Shown here: positions 1 through 12,702 of the stretch, piece by piece
How the letters are laid out: the number at the start of each line of letters is the position of its first letter
Numbering within the stretch: position 1 is the stretch's first letter
DNA from: Rhodococcus sp. Z13
GTDB taxonomy: Bacteria > Actinomycetota > Actinomycetes > Mycobacteriales > Mycobacteriaceae
Reading direction: 5' to 3'
Length of the DNA: 64,000 bases
NCBI RefSeq assembly: GCF_025837095.1
Contig: NZ_CP107551.1
Coordinates: forward strand, 1-64,000
Notes under the pieces: generated by a model
The model's database searches: none
What the model saw: only the letters and a program-made list of their open reading frames with translations
What the model was told of the DNA's origin: nothing
Program-made: the position numbers and the translations under genes

Positions 1-39
1 ATGCACTCTTCCCATTCGTCCACCGGGTGATTCCCCCGG

Positions 40-71
40 TTGTCCACACCTGTGGATAATCGTGTGGACAA
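40..71. promoter_or_regulatory. DnaA-box cluster upstream of dnaA
   Basis: Three DnaA boxes lie within 32 bases just before dnaA: TTGTCCACA at 40-48, TTATCCACA on the minus strand at 51-59, and TTGTCCACA on the minus strand at 63-71. The first two face each other. The position suggests autoregulation of dnaA or a second origin-side DnaA binding site; that role is inferred. Confidence 0.8.
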
Positions 72-100
72 CCCGGTCGACTTCAGGAAAGGGAAGCTGC

Positions 101-1744
101 GTGAGCGACGAGCCGAACGCGCTGGCCGATGTGTGGACGGACGTCGTAGCCGAGCTGACCGTCGACGACGGCGGGCTGACGAAGAGCCAGAAAGCATGGC
201 TCGCCCTCGTCAAACCCATCACCCTGGCGCAGGGATTCGCCCTGCTCTCGGTACCTTCCACGCTCGCCCAGCAGTCGATCGAGCGCGATCTGCGCGAACC
301 GATCCTGCGGACCCTCAACCGCCATCTCGGTCACCGGGTGGAGGGCCTCGGTGTGCGCGTCGAACCGCGCGAACGGGTGGACGATCCCGCCGAGGATCCG
401 TACGCCGAACCGCGCGACACACTGCCCCTCGAGGGGCTCCCCGAGGACTCACAGCCTGTGAGTTCCCGCACGGGCGAGTCCCGGTCGCGGGATCTGCGCC
501 GCTCTCCGGCGGCGCCGCGGGAGGGTGGTCTGCCCGGCGAGGCCGTGGCCCCGCTGCACCGGCGGATGCCCCCGCGCAGCCACGACATGCTCGAGGCCGA
601 CCACGGCGAACTCGAGGAGGTCGACGACGACCGCGAAGCGATGACCGCCGTCCGCGAGTCGTGGCCGTCCTATTTCACCCAGCCCACGCCGCCCGAGACG
701 CCGCCGATGGGCTCGAGCAGCCTGAACGCGAAGTACACCTTCGACACCTTCGTCATCGGTGCGTCGAACCGCTTCGCCCACGCCGCCGCCGTGGCGATCG
801 CCGAGGCTCCCGCCCGCGCCTACAACCCGCTGTTCATCTGGGGTGCGTCGGGCCTGGGGAAGACGCACCTGCTGCACGCCGCCGGCCACTACGCGCAGCG
901 CCTGTTCCCCGGTCTGCGGGTGAAGTACGTCTCCACCGAGGAGTTCACCAACGACTTCATCAACAGCCTCCGCGACGACCGCAAGGTCGCGTTCAAGCGC
1001 CGCTACCGCGAGACCGACATCCTGCTCGTCGACGACATCCAGTTCATCGAGGGCAAGGAGGGTATCCAGGAGGAGTTCTTCCACACCTTCAACACCCTCC
1101 ACAACGCCAACAAGCAGATCGTCGTCTCCTCCGATCGGCCGCCCAAGCAGCTGGCGACACTCGAGGAGCGGTTGCGGACGCGCTTCGAATGGGGCCTGAT
1201 CACCGACGTCCAGCCGCCCGAACTCGAGACGCGCATCGCGATCCTGTCGAAGAAGGCGCGCATGGACGGCCTGAACGTCCCGCACGACGTGCTCGAGCTG
1301 ATCGCGAGCCGGATCGAACGCAACATCCGTGAACTCGAGGGTGCCCTGATCCGTGTCACGGCCTTCGCGTCGCTGAACCGGCAGCCGCTCGACCTGACGC
1401 TCGCCGAGGTGGTGCTGCGTGATCTGATGCCGGATTCGTCGGCACTCGAGATCAACGCCGCCACGATCATGGCCGTGACCGCGGAGTACTTCGGTACGTC
1501 GATCGACGATCTGTGCGGCCCCGGCAAGGCCCGCCCACTGGCGCAGGCACGGCAGATCGCCATGTACCTGTGCCGGGAGCTCACCGACCTGTCGCTGCCG
1601 AAGATCGGGCAGACCTTCGGGCGCGATCACACCACAGTCATGTACGCGGACAAGAAGATTCGCAAGGAGATGACTGAGCGTCGCAAGGTCTACGACCAGG
1701 TGCAGGAGCTCACCGCGCGCATCAAGCAGCGGTCGAAGCGCTGA
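101..1744 (+). CDS. dnaA: Chromosomal replication initiator protein DnaA
   Basis: This is the AAA+ initiator that binds DnaA boxes and opens oriC. The 547-residue protein has an N-terminal helicase-loading domain, an acidic and Arg-rich linker (about 90-205), and the AAA+ core. The core shows Walker [10 protein letters not shown] near residues 248-256 and Walker [10 protein letters not shown]. The C-terminal DNA-binding domain carries the signature [11 protein letters not shown]. The GTG at 101 was chosen because AGGAAAGGGA lies 7 bases upstream and the frame before it runs through the DnaA boxes. The gene stands alone, flanked on both sides by DnaA boxes. The long linker is usual for Mycobacteriales. 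The identification is very secure. Confidence 0.98.
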   Translation: MSDEPNALADVWTDVVAELTVDDGGLTKSQKAWLALVKPITLAQGFALLSVPSTLAQQSIERDLREPILRTLNRHLGHRVEGLGVRVEPRERVDDPAEDPYAEPRDTLPLEGLPEDSQPVSSRTGESRSRDLRRSPAAPREGGLPGEAVAPLHRRMPPRSHDMLEADHGELEEVDDDREAMTAVRESWPSYFTQPTPPETPPMGSSSLNAKYTFDTFVIGASNRFAHAAAVAIAEAPARAYNPLFIWGASGLGKTHLLHAAGHYAQRLFPGLRVKYVSTEEFTNDFINSLRDDRKVAFKRRYRETDILLVDDIQFIEGKEGIQEEFFHTFNTLHNANKQIVVSSDRPPKQLATLEERLRTRFEWGLITDVQPPELETRIAILSKKARMDGLNVPHDVLELIASRIERNIRELEGALIRVTAFASLNRQPLDLTLAEVVLRDLMPDSSALEINAATIMAVTAEYFGTSIDDLCGPGKARPLAQARQIAMYLCRELTDLSLPKIGQTFGRDHTTVMYADKKIRKEMTERRKVYDQVQELTARIKQRSKR

Positions 1745-2244
1745 TCCTCGAGCCTCGAGAATCCATCCACAGGGAGCGTCCACAGGGCGCTCCCTGTCCT
1801 ATATCTCGAGAAATTTCCGGTCCCCACACCTGTGGACAACGGTGTGCAGAACGTAGAATCTCTGTGGACGAACGGTGGACAGAAGTTGAACCGTCTCGAG
1901 GAATCCACATTCCTCCTCGAGAACTCCTCGAGTTCATCCTCGAGTTCGCGGCCCTCGAGAACGTCGCCCCACCAGCCTAGACGGTCGTTCGTCCACAGTT
2001 TCCACAGCCCCTATTACTACTTCTGTGAGTTCTCTTCGGAAATCTTCTTTGGAAACAGGTGTGTGGACAGGTTCGCTCCACAGGCCCTCGAGAAGACACC
2101 CCGCCTCGAGCCTCTCGGCTTCCCAAGCAGCGAAGGAAGGCCTAACGTGGAGCCGCATCCCCCGGCTCCGCCTCGGCGGCGTCGGGGTTCTGTGACAGAC
2201 TTCGAAGACACGTCGAGACCACGATCGAAGGGATCCACCGGGCG
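1745..2244. other. oriC, the dnaA-dnaN intergenic region
   Basis: This 500-base gap holds no gene. It contains many exact or near DnaA boxes in both orientations: TGTGGACAA 1831-1839, TGTGGACGA 1863-1871, TCGTCCACA 1989-1997, GTTTCCACA 1998-2006 and TGTGGACAG 2062-2070, with weaker copies near 1874, 1905 and 2075. A T-rich stretch at about 2008-2055 is by far the least GC-rich part and is the best candidate for the unwinding element. Ten CTCGAG hexamers lie between 1747 and 2110. The dnaN promoter must also lie here. The dnaA-dnaN gap is the known origin in actinobacteria; exact limits are inferred. Confidence 0.9.
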
Positions 2245-3429
2245 ATGGAGCTGGGAAGTATGAAGTTTCGTGTGGCTCGCGAGGACTTCGCCGACTCCGT
2301 TGCGTGGGTTGCCAGAAGCCTCCCCTCGCGACCTCCCGTTCCCGTTCTCGGCGGTGTCCTCCTGGGCGCCGAGGAACAGGGACTGACCGTCTCGGGCTTC
2401 GACTACGAGGTCTCCGCGCAGGTCCACGTCGCGGCGGAGGTCATCACGCCGGGCCAGGTGCTGGTGTCGGGCAAGCTGCTCGCCGACATCACCCGTGCCC
2501 TTCCCCACAAGCCTGTGGATGTCGTCCTCGACGGCACCCGCGTGCTCATCACGTGCGGTAGCGCCAAGTTCTCGCTCCCCACCATGCCTGTGGAGGACTA
2601 CCCGCAGCTGCCCGAGCTGCCGCAGCAGACCGGCTCGCTGCCCGGCGACCTCTTCGCCGAGGCCATCAGCCAGGTCGCCGTCGCGGCCGGCAAGGACGAC
2701 ACGCTGCCGATGCTCACCGGCATCCGGGTCGAGATCGACGGCACCGACATGGTGCTCGCCGCGACCGACCGTTTCCGGCTCGCCGTGCGCAAACTCGAGT
2801 GGATGCCCACCTCGGAGGCCACCAGCTCCGCGGTGCTCGTTCCCGCCAAGACTCTCTCCGAGGCTGCGAAAACCGTTGGCGGAACCTCGAATTCGCCGGT
2901 CCAGCTGGCGCTGGGCAGCGGTTCGTCGGTGGGTGCCGACGGCCTGCTCGGCATCGTCTCCGAGGGACGTCGCACCACCACGCGCCTGCTCGACGCCGAA
3001 TTCCCCAAGTTCCGCCAGTTGCTCCCCAACGAGCACACCGCGATGGCCACGGTGGAGATCGCGCCGCTGGTCGACGCCATCAAGCGTGTGGCCCTCGTCG
3101 CCGAGCGCGGTGCGCAGGTCCGACTCGAGTTCACCGAGGGCAGCGTGCTGCTGTCCGCGGGTGGCGACGACGCCGGCCGCGCCGAGGAGACGCACCCCGC
3201 GGAGTTCTTCGGCGAGCCGCTGATCATCGCCTTCAACCCGGGCTACCTGCTCGACGGCCTGACCTCGCTGCACACCGACAAGGTGTCGTTCGGGTTCACC
3301 ACCTCGAGCCGGCCCGCCGTGCTGCGGCCCGCTCTCGAGGAGGAGCCCGTGCCGGACGCCTCGGGTACCTTCGCGGCGCCGGAGAGCGACTACACCTACC
3401 TGCTGATGCCGGTGCGCCTGCCGGGCTGA
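2245..3429 (+). CDS. dnaN: DNA polymerase III beta subunit (sliding clamp)
   Basis: This is the ring-shaped clamp that tethers DNA polymerase III to DNA and serves as a docking platform for repair proteins. The 394-residue length is normal for the family. The sequence follows the mycobacterial clamp closely, including [13 protein letters not shown] near the start, [17 protein letters not shown] in the middle and a C-terminal [11 protein letters not shown]. Two starts are possible. ATG 2245 gives an N-terminus of [11 protein letters not shown] 2260 ([10 protein letters not shown]) has GGAG nine bases upstream and fits the fold's first strand. The longer form is listed. recF follows after 25 bases, so the two are probably co-transcribed. 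Confidence 0.97.
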   Translation: MELGSMKFRVAREDFADSVAWVARSLPSRPPVPVLGGVLLGAEEQGLTVSGFDYEVSAQVHVAAEVITPGQVLVSGKLLADITRALPHKPVDVVLDGTRVLITCGSAKFSLPTMPVEDYPQLPELPQQTGSLPGDLFAEAISQVAVAAGKDDTLPMLTGIRVEIDGTDMVLAATDRFRLAVRKLEWMPTSEATSSAVLVPAKTLSEAAKTVGGTSNSPVQLALGSGSSVGADGLLGIVSEGRRTTTRLLDAEFPKFRQLLPNEHTAMATVEIAPLVDAIKRVALVAERGAQVRLEFTEGSVLLSAGGDDAGRAEETHPAEFFGEPLIIAFNPGYLLDGLTSLHTDKVSFGFTTSSRPAVLRPALEEEPVPDASGTFAAPESDYTYLLMPVRLPG

Positions 3430-3454
3430 CCGGCAGGCGAGACTGGACGCCCCC

Positions 3455-4699
3455 GTGTACGTTCGATCCTTTTCCCTGCGTGACTTCCGTTCGTGGAGAG
3501 CGGTTTCCGTCGATCTCACACCGGGGGCGACGGTCTTCGTGGGCCGCAACGGGCACGGGAAGACCAACCTGCTCGAGGCGCTCGGGTACCTGTCGACGCT
3601 GTCCTCGCACCGGGTCTCGTCCGACGCCCCGCTGCTGCGGGCCGGCACGACCAGGGCCTTCGCGGGGGCGCTGGTCGTCAACAACGGCCGCGAACTCGGC
3701 ATCGACATCGAGATCAACGACGGCCGGCAGAACCGGGCACGGATCAACCAGTCGCCGGCCCGCCGTCCTCGAGAACTCCTCGGCATCCTGCGCACGGTGC
3801 TGTTCGCGCCCGAGGACCTGTCGCTCGTCCGCGGCGACCCGGGCGACCGCCGGCGTTTCCTCGACGAACTGCTCACCACCCGCTTCCCGCGGCTGAGCGG
3901 GGTGCGCGCCGACTACGACAAGGTGCTGCGGCAGCGGTCGGCACTGCTCAAGACCGCTGGTGGGGCGCTGCGCCGCGGCAGCCGCTCGAGCGACGGGGCG
4001 AGCGCGCTGGCCACCCTCGACGTCTGGGACGGTCATCTCGCCGCGCACGGCGCCGAACTGCTGGCCGCCCGGATCTCCCTGCTGCACGAACTCGCTCCGC
4101 ACGTCGCGGAGGCCTACCGGGCCATCGCACCGGAGTCGCGCCCGGCGAGCCTGCACTACCGCAGCAGCCTCGGTGACGCTCTGCCGCCGGAGTTCGCCGA
4201 TCCGGCCCGCCCGCCGATCCCCGACGACCGGGAGTTCCTCGAGACCGTCTTCCTGCACCGGCTCGCCGAGGTCCGCTCGCGCGAGATCGAGCGGGGGGTC
4301 TGCCTCGTCGGTCCCCACCGCGACGATCTCGAGTTGATGCTCGGCAGCGAGCCCGCGAAAGGCTATGCCAGCCACGGTGAATCGTGGTCGTTCGCGCTGG
4401 CGCTGCGGCTCGGGGCGTTCGCCCTGCTGCGGGCCGACGGCACCGATCCGGTCCTCATGCTCGACGACGTGTTCGCCGAACTCGACCGTCGCCGCCGGGC
4501 CGCGCTCGCCGAGGTCGCCGCGGGCGCCGAGCAGGTGCTCATCACCGCGGCCGTCCCCGAGGACGTGCCGGGCGAACTGCGCGGCGCCCGCTTCCCCGTG
4601 CACGTCGAGGACGGCCCGGACGGTCGTACCTCTGTGCTGGGATCGGTGCAGAGGGAGACGGACCCGAGTGCCGATCCGGTTCCAGGGGAGGTCGGATGA
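3455..4699 (+). CDS. recF: DNA replication and repair protein RecF
   Basis: RecF is an SMC-like ATPase that loads RecA at single-strand gaps together with RecO and RecR. The protein has 414 residues. Walker [10 protein letters not shown] is near residue 30, and the C-terminal half has the signature and Walker B segment [12 protein letters not shown] followed by the D-loop region. The start is GTG 3455 ([14 protein letters not shown]), the invariant beta-strand that opens RecF proteins. The stop overlaps the next gene's ATG by four bases (ATGA), which indicates translational coupling to the DUF721 gene. An extra C-terminal tail of about 25 residues is not conserved in most homologues. Confidence 0.97.
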   Translation: MYVRSFSLRDFRSWRAVSVDLTPGATVFVGRNGHGKTNLLEALGYLSTLSSHRVSSDAPLLRAGTTRAFAGALVVNNGRELGIDIEINDGRQNRARINQSPARRPRELLGILRTVLFAPEDLSLVRGDPGDRRRFLDELLTTRFPRLSGVRADYDKVLRQRSALLKTAGGALRRGSRSSDGASALATLDVWDGHLAAHGAELLAARISLLHELAPHVAEAYRAIAPESRPASLHYRSSLGDALPPEFADPARPPIPDDREFLETVFLHRLAEVRSREIERGVCLVGPHRDDLELMLGSEPAKGYASHGESWSFALALRLGAFALLRADGTDPVLMLDDVFAELDRRRRAALAEVAAGAEQVLITAAVPEDVPGELRGARFPVHVEDGPDGRTSVLGSVQRETDPSADPVPGEVG

Positions 4700-5250
4700 A
4701 CGACGAACACGCAGGTGAGGGCCCGGGCGCCGGGGAGCCCGAGCTCAAGGGCATCGATCTCGCCCGTCGCGCGCTCGAGGAGGCTCGAGCCGCGGCCAAG
4801 GCGAGCGGCAAGGCGGTGGGGCAGGGACGCGCCTCGCGCGGTCCGCTGCGGCCCAAGCGCCGGCGGCGCGGCTGGTCGGGGCCGGGTCCGGACGAGCGCG
4901 ACCCGCAGCGGCTCGGCTCCCTGGCCCAGTCCGTGGCCAAGCAACGCGGCTGGTCGGCGCACGTCTCGGAGGGCACCGTGCTGGGCAGCTGGGCGCGGGT
5001 CGTCGGCGACGACATCGCCGCGCACGCGCAACCGACCACGCTGCGCGACGGGATCCTGCACGTCTCGGCGGAGTCGACGGCGTGGGCGACGCAGCTGCGG
5101 ATGATGCAGTCGCAGATCCTCGGCCGGATCGCCGACGCGGTGGGCCGAGACGTCGTCCGGGAACTGCGGATCACCGGCCCGACGGCACCGAGCTGGCGGA
5201 AGGGCGAACGTCACATCCGGGGGCGTGGTCCCCGCGACACCTACGGCTGA
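4696..5250 (+). CDS. DUF721 (DciA-like) protein
   Basis: This 184-residue protein corresponds to the DUF721 gene between recF and gyrB in mycobacteria (Rv0004). DUF721 proteins are related to DciA, the loader of the replicative helicase in bacteria that lack DnaC, so a replication role is likely but inferred. The N-terminal 90 residues are basic and Gly-rich (RPKRRRRGW). The C-terminal domain holds the conserved [21 protein letters not shown] and [15 protein letters not shown] segments. The ATG at 4696 overlaps the recF stop. About 217 bases without a gene follow, before gyrB. Confidence 0.9.
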   Translation: MNDEHAGEGPGAGEPELKGIDLARRALEEARAAAKASGKAVGQGRASRGPLRPKRRRRGWSGPGPDERDPQRLGSLAQSVAKQRGWSAHVSEGTVLGSWARVVGDDIAAHAQPTTLRDGILHVSAESTAWATQLRMMQSQILGRIADAVGRDVVRELRITGPTAPSWRKGERHIRGRGPRDTYG

Positions 5251-5404
5251 GCGGCGACCCCGTTCGTGGACCGTAGAAGCGCCGATATTCCGGCGGTCTA
5301 GGAAATCACGCCCTGACAGGCGCGACCGGGCCGCTCCGGGGACACCAGGGGTGCGAATCACCGCATTCTGTGTCCACCCCGGCAGTGGACGTCCGGACAC
5401 GTAG

Positions 5405-7498
<2,094 letters not shown>

Positions 7499-7549
7499 TC
7501 CATTGCCGCCGGTTGCCCGCACCCGGGTCACACGCGGCACACGGGACCC

Positions 7550-7593
7550 ACACGAGCCCTCGCTGTGCGCGATTTCACAGCGAGGGCTCGTGT
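7550..7593 (+). terminator. Strong hairpin terminator after gyrB
   Basis: A perfect 18-bp inverted repeat, ACACGAGCCCTCGCTGTG at 7550-7567 and its complement at 7576-7593, is separated by an 8-base loop ending in TTT. It lies 51 bases after the gyrB stop. There is no long U-tract, as is common in actinobacteria. The rest of the gap to 7871 shows no gene and probably holds the conservon promoter. Confidence 0.85.
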
Positions 7594-7871
7594 CGTGGGA
7601 GGTCGGCGCGGACTTCCCGTTCGCCCAGCGTCTTACCCGTGAGTACACTCCATACGGCCATTTGTACGTGTGGCTGCCGAACGGGGGGACCAGAGCAGCA
7701 CAGGGGAGCGGAAAGGATCTTCACTTCCGTATCCGTTGTACGTCCCGCTATGGTGCCCTCACCCGAAACGTCTCGTTCGACTGCACTCGATCGAAAACGC
7801 GCTCATCGGAGTGCAGTGCCGGCCGGTGCTCGATGCCCGGCGCGAACGGGGTGGAAGGAGAGCTGTAACCC

Positions 7872-10800
7872 ATGACTGACAAGTCGCCGCCTCGGCAGCG
7901 GTGGTGGAACATCGAGGGGTGGGGCCTTCGTCGCAAGGTCACCGCCGTCCTCGCTGTCCCCGTGACCGTGGCCATGGTCCTCGGTGGTCTCCGGGTCGAG
8001 AACGAGCTCAGCAACGCCGTTCACTTCTCCGCCGCCGCCGACCAGGTGGCGGCCGTGCCGGACGTCGTCGACTTCTCGACCGCGTTCGCCACCGCCACCG
8101 CCAGTGCCGCCGCCGGAACGGTGACGCCCGCAGAATGGACGGCCCTCGAGGAGGCCTTCGCCAAGATCGAGACGGTCGTGGCGAACCCGGAGCTCGACTC
8201 CGAGGTCACCGCCGATCTCGCCCGCACCGTCGCCACCGCGCAGTCGCTGTTCGCCAAGCTCCAGGCCGGCCCGGTGCCGGTCGAGGAGATCAGCACCGTC
8301 ACCAACGAGGTGCGCGACAGCCTGAACCGGGTCGTCGAGTCGATCATCAGCGAGGTCGACGACGAGGAGATCCTCGCCTACGGCGACCAGCTCATCAACG
8401 CCTGGTACTCGCAGCGTTATCTCTTCGGCCAGGTGCTCGGCCTCCTGCAGCTCCTCCAGAATCCCGACCAGCCCGGTACCGCCCTCGTGTCGGCGTCCGG
8501 TGCCGAGCTTGCGATGCTCGACCTGCTCGCCCGGTCGTACCCCTCGGCGGACACGCAGATCGCCGAACTGCGCGCCGGTGTCCAGGAACGCGCCGACATG
8601 GTCGCCGCGGCAGGGGAGGGACCGCTCCCGATCCTCAACCTGCGCGCCTCGCTGCTCAACAGCGTCGACATCTACGGCGGCCTCATCGAACAGTCGTCGA
8701 GCCAGGTCAGCACGACCATCCAGGACCGCGCCGCCGAGACGCGTTCGGCCGCGCTCCGCGACACCGCGATCGTGCTCGCGGCCCTGCTCGCCGCCCTCGT
8801 CCTCGCGCTGCTCGTCTCGCGCTCGCTGGTCGGCCCGATCCGCCGCCTGCGCTACGGCACACTGAAGGTCGCGCGGCAGGAGCTGCCCGAAGCCATCGAT
8901 CGCATCAAGGTCGGCGACAACATCGAGGACATCGAGTTCACCCGGGTCCCCGTGTACACCACCGAGGAGATCGGTCAGCTCGCCCGCGCCGTCGACGACA
9001 TGCACGGTCAGGCACTGCGCCTCGCCGGTGAGCAGGCGCACCTCCGCCTGCAGATCAGCGACATGTTCGAGACGCTCGCGCGGCGAAGCAAGTCGCTCGT
9101 CGAGCAGCAGCTCAGCCTCATCGAGCAACTCGAGTACGAGGAGAAGGACCCGGCCCGACTCGAGAGCCTGTTCCGCCTCGACCACCTCGCGGCCCGTATG
9201 CGCCGCAACGGCGACAACCTGCTGATTCTGTCCGGTACCCGCAGTCGTCGCGGTCACTCGGCGCCGGTGCAGCTCGGCGACGTGCTGCGCGCCGCCATGT
9301 CGGAGGTCGAGGACTACCAGCGCGTCCAGATCGGTTCGACGCCCGACGGCGCCCTCAGCGGCGCGGTCGCGACCGACATCGTGCACCTGCTCGCCGAGCT
9401 GGTCGACAACTCGCTGCGCGCGTCGCCGCCGGACAGCAACGTCACCTTCAGCTTCGCGCGTGCCGTCGACGGCGGTCTGCTCGTCGAGATCGCCGACCGC
9501 GGTATCGGTATCCCGGCCGACGAACTCGAGACGATCAACCAGCGTCTCGCCAAGGGTGGCGAGGTCGGTCCCGACACCGCCCGCCACATGGGTCTGTTCG
9601 TGGTCTCGCGTCTGGCAGAACGTCACGGTCTCACCGTGCGCCTGCGCCCGACCTTCGATACCGCGCGCAATCCCGGTATCACCGCGAGCGTGCACATCCC
9701 GGACGTGCTGCTCGTCTCGCCGCTGGCGCTGTCGCACACCGGCCCGCAGGCCCCGATCGTCGATCGGCCGGACGGCTACCCGGCGCAGCCGGCCCCGAAC
9801 GGCTCGCCGGAGCCGGTGTCCCGTGAGTTGCCGTCCCGTGATCTGCCTCCCCGCGAGCTCGGCGGTGACCGCCCAGCCGAACCGCAACGCGGTTCGGCGC
9901 GAACGGAATTCAAGTCTCCGCCCGCCGGCCCCGACGCGTCGGGAACCGGCCCGTCCGGACTGCCCCAGCGTCGCCCCGGCGGCACCCCCGGCCTGCCCAC
10001 CCGCCGTCCCGGCGAGACCCCCGGTCTGCCGACGCCCCCGCAGCAACCGCAGCGTCGCGTCGATCCCGGTGCCGCAGCGGCATTCGCGTCGTCGCTGCCG
10101 CAGCGCGGTTCCCGCGGTGTGCCGGAGGAACCGGCCGCACCCCGGAACGGAGAGGCCCAGAGCAACGGGGTTCAGAACAACGGGGTCCAGAACAACGGGG
10201 CTCGGGACAACGGACCGCAGCAGAACGGCCACAACGGCCACGACGGTTCTGCACCCGCTCGTCCCGAGGTGGAGTCCGAACGCGCCGAAGGACTCTCCGA
10301 TCGGCCTGCCGAGGGCCTGTCGGGTCTGCCTCAGCGTCGCCCCGGCACGACCCCCGGTCTCCCGCCGGTGGATCAGGGCCGGGCCCCGCAGGCACCCGAG
10401 CGGTCCCGCGAGGACGAGCAGGGGCCGGCGTCGCCGCCGGCTCCGCCGGCCGCCGGTCCGTCCGGTCTGCCGCAGCGCCGGCCGGGTGCCACCCCGGGCC
10501 TGCCGACCCGCGGGTCGGGGAGTTCGCCTGCGGTGCAGCGGAATCTGCCGCCCCAGCCGCCTTCGGCACAGACGCTCCAGCCGCCTGCTGCCGAATCGAC
10601 TCCGGACCGTCCGGCCCCGAGCCGTCCCGACCTGCCGCAGCGCACGCCGCAGCCCGTGGCGGGCGAGGGTGCGCAGAGCCTTGCCGGTGGACTGCCGCAG
10701 CGTCGTCCCGGCGCCACGCCCGGCCTGCCCACGCGTCGGCCGGGTGCCACCCCGGGTCTGCCGTCGCGACGGGAGTCCGCAGCACCACGTGCCGCCGAAT

Positions 10801-11333
10801 CCGCTTCGGCCGGTGCGGGTTCCGTTCCGAGCATCGCCGACGGTGGTTCGGTCTCGCCCCACAGCGAGGACCAGCGGGCCGCGCGGCACCGCTACCGGAC
10901 GAACTCGGCCAAGACCGCCTCGTTCTTCCAGCCCCGATCCGACCTCGCGTCGGCTCGTCCGCAACCGGCCAACACGCCGATCTTCCAGACGATGATGTCG
11001 GACTGGCTCGTCGACCCGACGAGCCTGCCCGAGGATCGCCGGAACCGGCAGTGGCGTTCGGCCGCGGATGCGGGTTGGGAAGCGGCGCAACGTGCCGCGG
11101 AACTGCCCGTGCAGGAGCACACCACCGCGGGTCTGCCCCGCCGTGCTCCCGGCGAGCGTCTGGTGCCCGGCGCCGTGCGTTCGCAGCCGACCACCGGTGA
11201 GCAGCGGGTGATCCGACGTCGGGATCCGGAAGCCATCCGGGCCAACCTGAGCCGCCATCAGCAGGGTGTCCGCAACGGACGCGCCTCGGCGAATTCCAGC
11301 AAACGCGAGAACGACGAACAGGGAGTTCGATGA
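7872..11333 (+). CDS. Conservon histidine-kinase-like sensor (CvnA type)
   Basis: This 1153-residue membrane sensor is the first gene of a four-gene conservon. A transmembrane helix (about 17-38) is followed by an extracytoplasmic sensing domain of about 260 residues, which resembles nitrate/nitrite-type sensor domains. A second helix (about 295-318) leads into a HAMP linker. A helical segment with [18 protein letters not shown] precedes a GHKL ATPase domain with [18 protein letters not shown] and [13 protein letters not shown]. The last 500 residues are Pro/Gly-rich and contain repeated RRPGxTPGLP units. The histidine in [10 protein letters not shown] is the likely phosphoacceptor equivalent. 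The stop overlaps the next ATG, indicating coupling. The signal sensed is unknown. Confidence 0.9.
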   Translation: MTDKSPPRQRWWNIEGWGLRRKVTAVLAVPVTVAMVLGGLRVENELSNAVHFSAAADQVAAVPDVVDFSTAFATATASAAAGTVTPAEWTALEEAFAKIETVVANPELDSEVTADLARTVATAQSLFAKLQAGPVPVEEISTVTNEVRDSLNRVVESIISEVDDEEILAYGDQLINAWYSQRYLFGQVLGLLQLLQNPDQPGTALVSASGAELAMLDLLARSYPSADTQIAELRAGVQERADMVAAAGEGPLPILNLRASLLNSVDIYGGLIEQSSSQVSTTIQDRAAETRSAALRDTAIVLAALLAALVLALLVSRSLVGPIRRLRYGTLKVARQELPEAIDRIKVGDNIEDIEFTRVPVYTTEEIGQLARAVDDMHGQALRLAGEQAHLRLQISDMFETLARRSKSLVEQQLSLIEQLEYEEKDPARLESLFRLDHLAARMRRNGDNLLILSGTRSRRGHSAPVQLGDVLRAAMSEVEDYQRVQIGSTPDGALSGAVATDIVHLLAELVDNSLRASPPDSNVTFSFARAVDGGLLVEIADRGIGIPADELETINQRLAKGGEVGPDTARHMGLFVVSRLAERHGLTVRLRPTFDTARNPGITASVHIPDVLLVSPLALSHTGPQAPIVDRPDGYPAQPAPNGSPEPVSRELPSRDLPPRELGGDRPAEPQRGSARTEFKSPPAGPDASGTGPSGLPQRRPGGTPGLPTRRPGETPGLPTPPQQPQRRVDPGAAAAFASSLPQRGSRGVPEEPAAPRNGEAQSNGVQNNGVQNNGARDNGPQQNGHNGHDGSAPARPEVESERAEGLSDRPAEGLSGLPQRRPGTTPGLPPVDQGRAPQAPERSREDEQGPASPPAPPAAGPSGLPQRRPGATPGLPTRGSGSSPAVQRNLPPQPPSAQTLQPPAAESTPDRPAPSRPDLPQRTPQPVAGEGAQSLAGGLPQRRPGATPGLPTRRPGATPGLPSRRESAAPRAAESASAGAGSVPSIADGGSVSPHSEDQRAARHRYRTNSAKTASFFQPRSDLASARPQPANTPIFQTMMSDWLVDPTSLPEDRRNRQWRSAADAGWEAAQRAAELPVQEHTTAGLPRRAPGERLVPGAVRSQPTTGEQRVIRRRDPEAIRANLSRHQQGVRNGRASANSSKRENDEQGVR

Positions 11334-11746
11334 GTATTGACAACGGATCCGACGCAGCTCGGCCTCTGGACTGGTTGGTTTCCAATTTCGCGCGTGAAGT
11401 CCCGGGTGTCTCGCATGCAGTGCTCGTGTCCGCCGACGGCCTCCTCATGGCCGCCAGCGCCCACCTTCCGGTGGATCGGGCCGAGCAGCTCGCCGCGGTG
11501 ACGTCCGGTCTCGCGAGCCTGTCCAACGGTGTGTCGCAGCTGTTCGACGGTGGCGGCGTCCTGCAGTCCGTCGTGGAGATGCAGCACGGCTACCTGCTGC
11601 TCATGAGTGTCGGTGACGGTTCGCACCTGGCGGCCCTGACCGCCTCCGAGTGCGACATCGGACAGGTCGGTTACGAGATGGCACTCCTGGTCGATCGGGT
11701 GGGTGCGTCGGTCGAGGCCACTCCGCGAGTCGGTCTAGGGTCCTGA
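11330..11746 (+). CDS. Roadblock/LC7 protein of the conservon (CvnB type)
   Basis: This 138-residue roadblock/LC7-fold protein is the usual second member of a conservon. Such proteins act as regulators or GTPase-activating partners for the MglA-like GTPase encoded downstream. Characteristic segments are [31 protein letters not shown] near the N-terminus (in pieces [12 protein letters not shown]) and [16 protein letters not shown]. The ATG overlaps the kinase-like gene's stop (ATGA). The DUF742 gene follows after 7 bases, so all four genes are almost certainly one transcript. Confidence 0.92.
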   Translation: MSIDNGSDAARPLDWLVSNFAREVPGVSHAVLVSADGLLMAASAHLPVDRAEQLAAVTSGLASLSNGVSQLFDGGGVLQSVVEMQHGYLLLMSVGDGSHLAALTASECDIGQVGYEMALLVDRVGASVEATPRVGLGS

Positions 11747-11753
11747 CGTCGAG

Positions 11754-12134
11754 GTGGCCATGGAATCGCGGAAGCCGGAGTCGGCGCCGGACCAGCCCAG
11801 CCTGGTCCGGCCCTACTCCTTGACTTCGGGACGTACGAGTCCTGCGGTCGAACTGGCGTTGGAAGCGCTGATCCAAGCGATTCCGGGCACCGACGATCGG
11901 GCCCGGGATCTGGACAACATCAATGCCACGATCCTGGAGCTGTGCAAGGAATCCCCCTCCGTCGCCGAGATCGCGGCGCGAGTGGGGGTGCCGATCGGTG
12001 TGGCGCGTGTTCTCGTCGCCGATCTCGTCGAAGCCGGACACGTACAGATCCTGGCCACGCTGAAAGACGATTCGAGCGACGCGGAGCGTCGTGAGCTGAT
12101 TGAAAGGGTCCTCAGTGGACTTCGCGAACTCTAG
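11754..12134 (+). CDS. DUF742 protein of the conservon (CvnC type)
   Basis: This 126-residue DUF742 protein is the third conservon member. The family has a winged-helix-like fold. Here the core is LVRPYSLTSGRTSP followed by a helix-turn-helix-like stretch, ESPSVAEIAARVGVPIGV, and VLVADLVEAGHV. Its biochemical role is poorly known; it is thought to work with the kinase-like protein. The start may be GTG 11754 or ATG 11760. The 3' end overlaps the GTPase gene by 20 bases. Confidence 0.88.
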   Translation: MAMESRKPESAPDQPSLVRPYSLTSGRTSPAVELALEALIQAIPGTDDRARDLDNINATILELCKESPSVAEIAARVGVPIGVARVLVADLVEAGHVQILATLKDDSSDAERRELIERVLSGLREL

Positions 12135-12702
12135 CGCCACGAAGCGCGTGACCTCGACCAAGATCGTGATCGCCGGCGGTTTCGGTGTCGGCAAGACGAC
12201 GCTGGTCGGGGCGGTGTCGGAAATCGTTCCGCTTCGTACCGAGGCGCTTGTGACCAACGCCAGTGACGGCGTGGACAACCTCTCGGCCACGCCGCAGAAG
12301 GCCACGACGACGGTGGCCATGGACTTCGGTCGTATCAGCCTTGCCGACGATCTGGTCCTCTACCTGTTCGGTACGCCGGGTCAGCACCGTTTCTGGTTCA
12401 TGTGGGACGACCTGATCCGCGGTGCGATCGGCGCGATCGTGCTGATCGACACGCGTCGTCTGGACGAGAGTTTCGCGGCCGTCGACTTCTTCGAGGCGCG
12501 GAACCTGCCGTTCATCGTGGCCATCAACGAGTTCGACGACGCTCCCCGGTACCCGCTCGAGGACATCCGTCAGGCGATGGCGATCTCGGCCGACGTGCCG
12601 ATCGTGTCGATCGACGCCCGTGCGCGTGAGTCCGCGAAGCAGGCACTGGTCACCGTCACCGAGTACGCACTGCGAAAGCTGCACCAGCCGGTGACGCAGT
12701 AA
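12115..12702 (+). CDS. Conservon small GTP-binding protein (CvnD type)
   Basis: This 195-residue protein is a small Ras-like GTPase of the conservon/MglA class. It has the P-loop GGFGVGKTT, a switch region ending in LFGTPGQHRFW (the G3 DxxG-equivalent), and INEFDD in place of the NKxD motif. GTG 12115 is preferred, with GAAAGGG six bases upstream, giving MDFANSSATKRVTSTKIVIAG; it overlaps the end of the DUF742 gene. Its stop overlaps the ATG of the next membrane protein by one base, so the MHYT-like genes probably belong to the same transcript. Confidence 0.92.
   Translation: MDFANSSATKRVTSTKIVIAGGFGVGKTTLVGAVSEIVPLRTEALVTNASDGVDNLSATPQKATTTVAMDFGRISLADDLVLYLFGTPGQHRFWFMWDDLIRGAIGAIVLIDTRRLDESFAAVDFFEARNLPFIVAINEFDDAPRYPLEDIRQAMAISADVPIVSIDARARESAKQALVTVTEYALRKLHQPVTQ

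Noticed and set aside
7803-11258. A 1151-codon minus-strand frame opposite the conservon sensor
   Set aside because: Shadow of the repetitive Pro/Gly-rich coding region; the plus-strand gene has clear domains and coupled neighbours.
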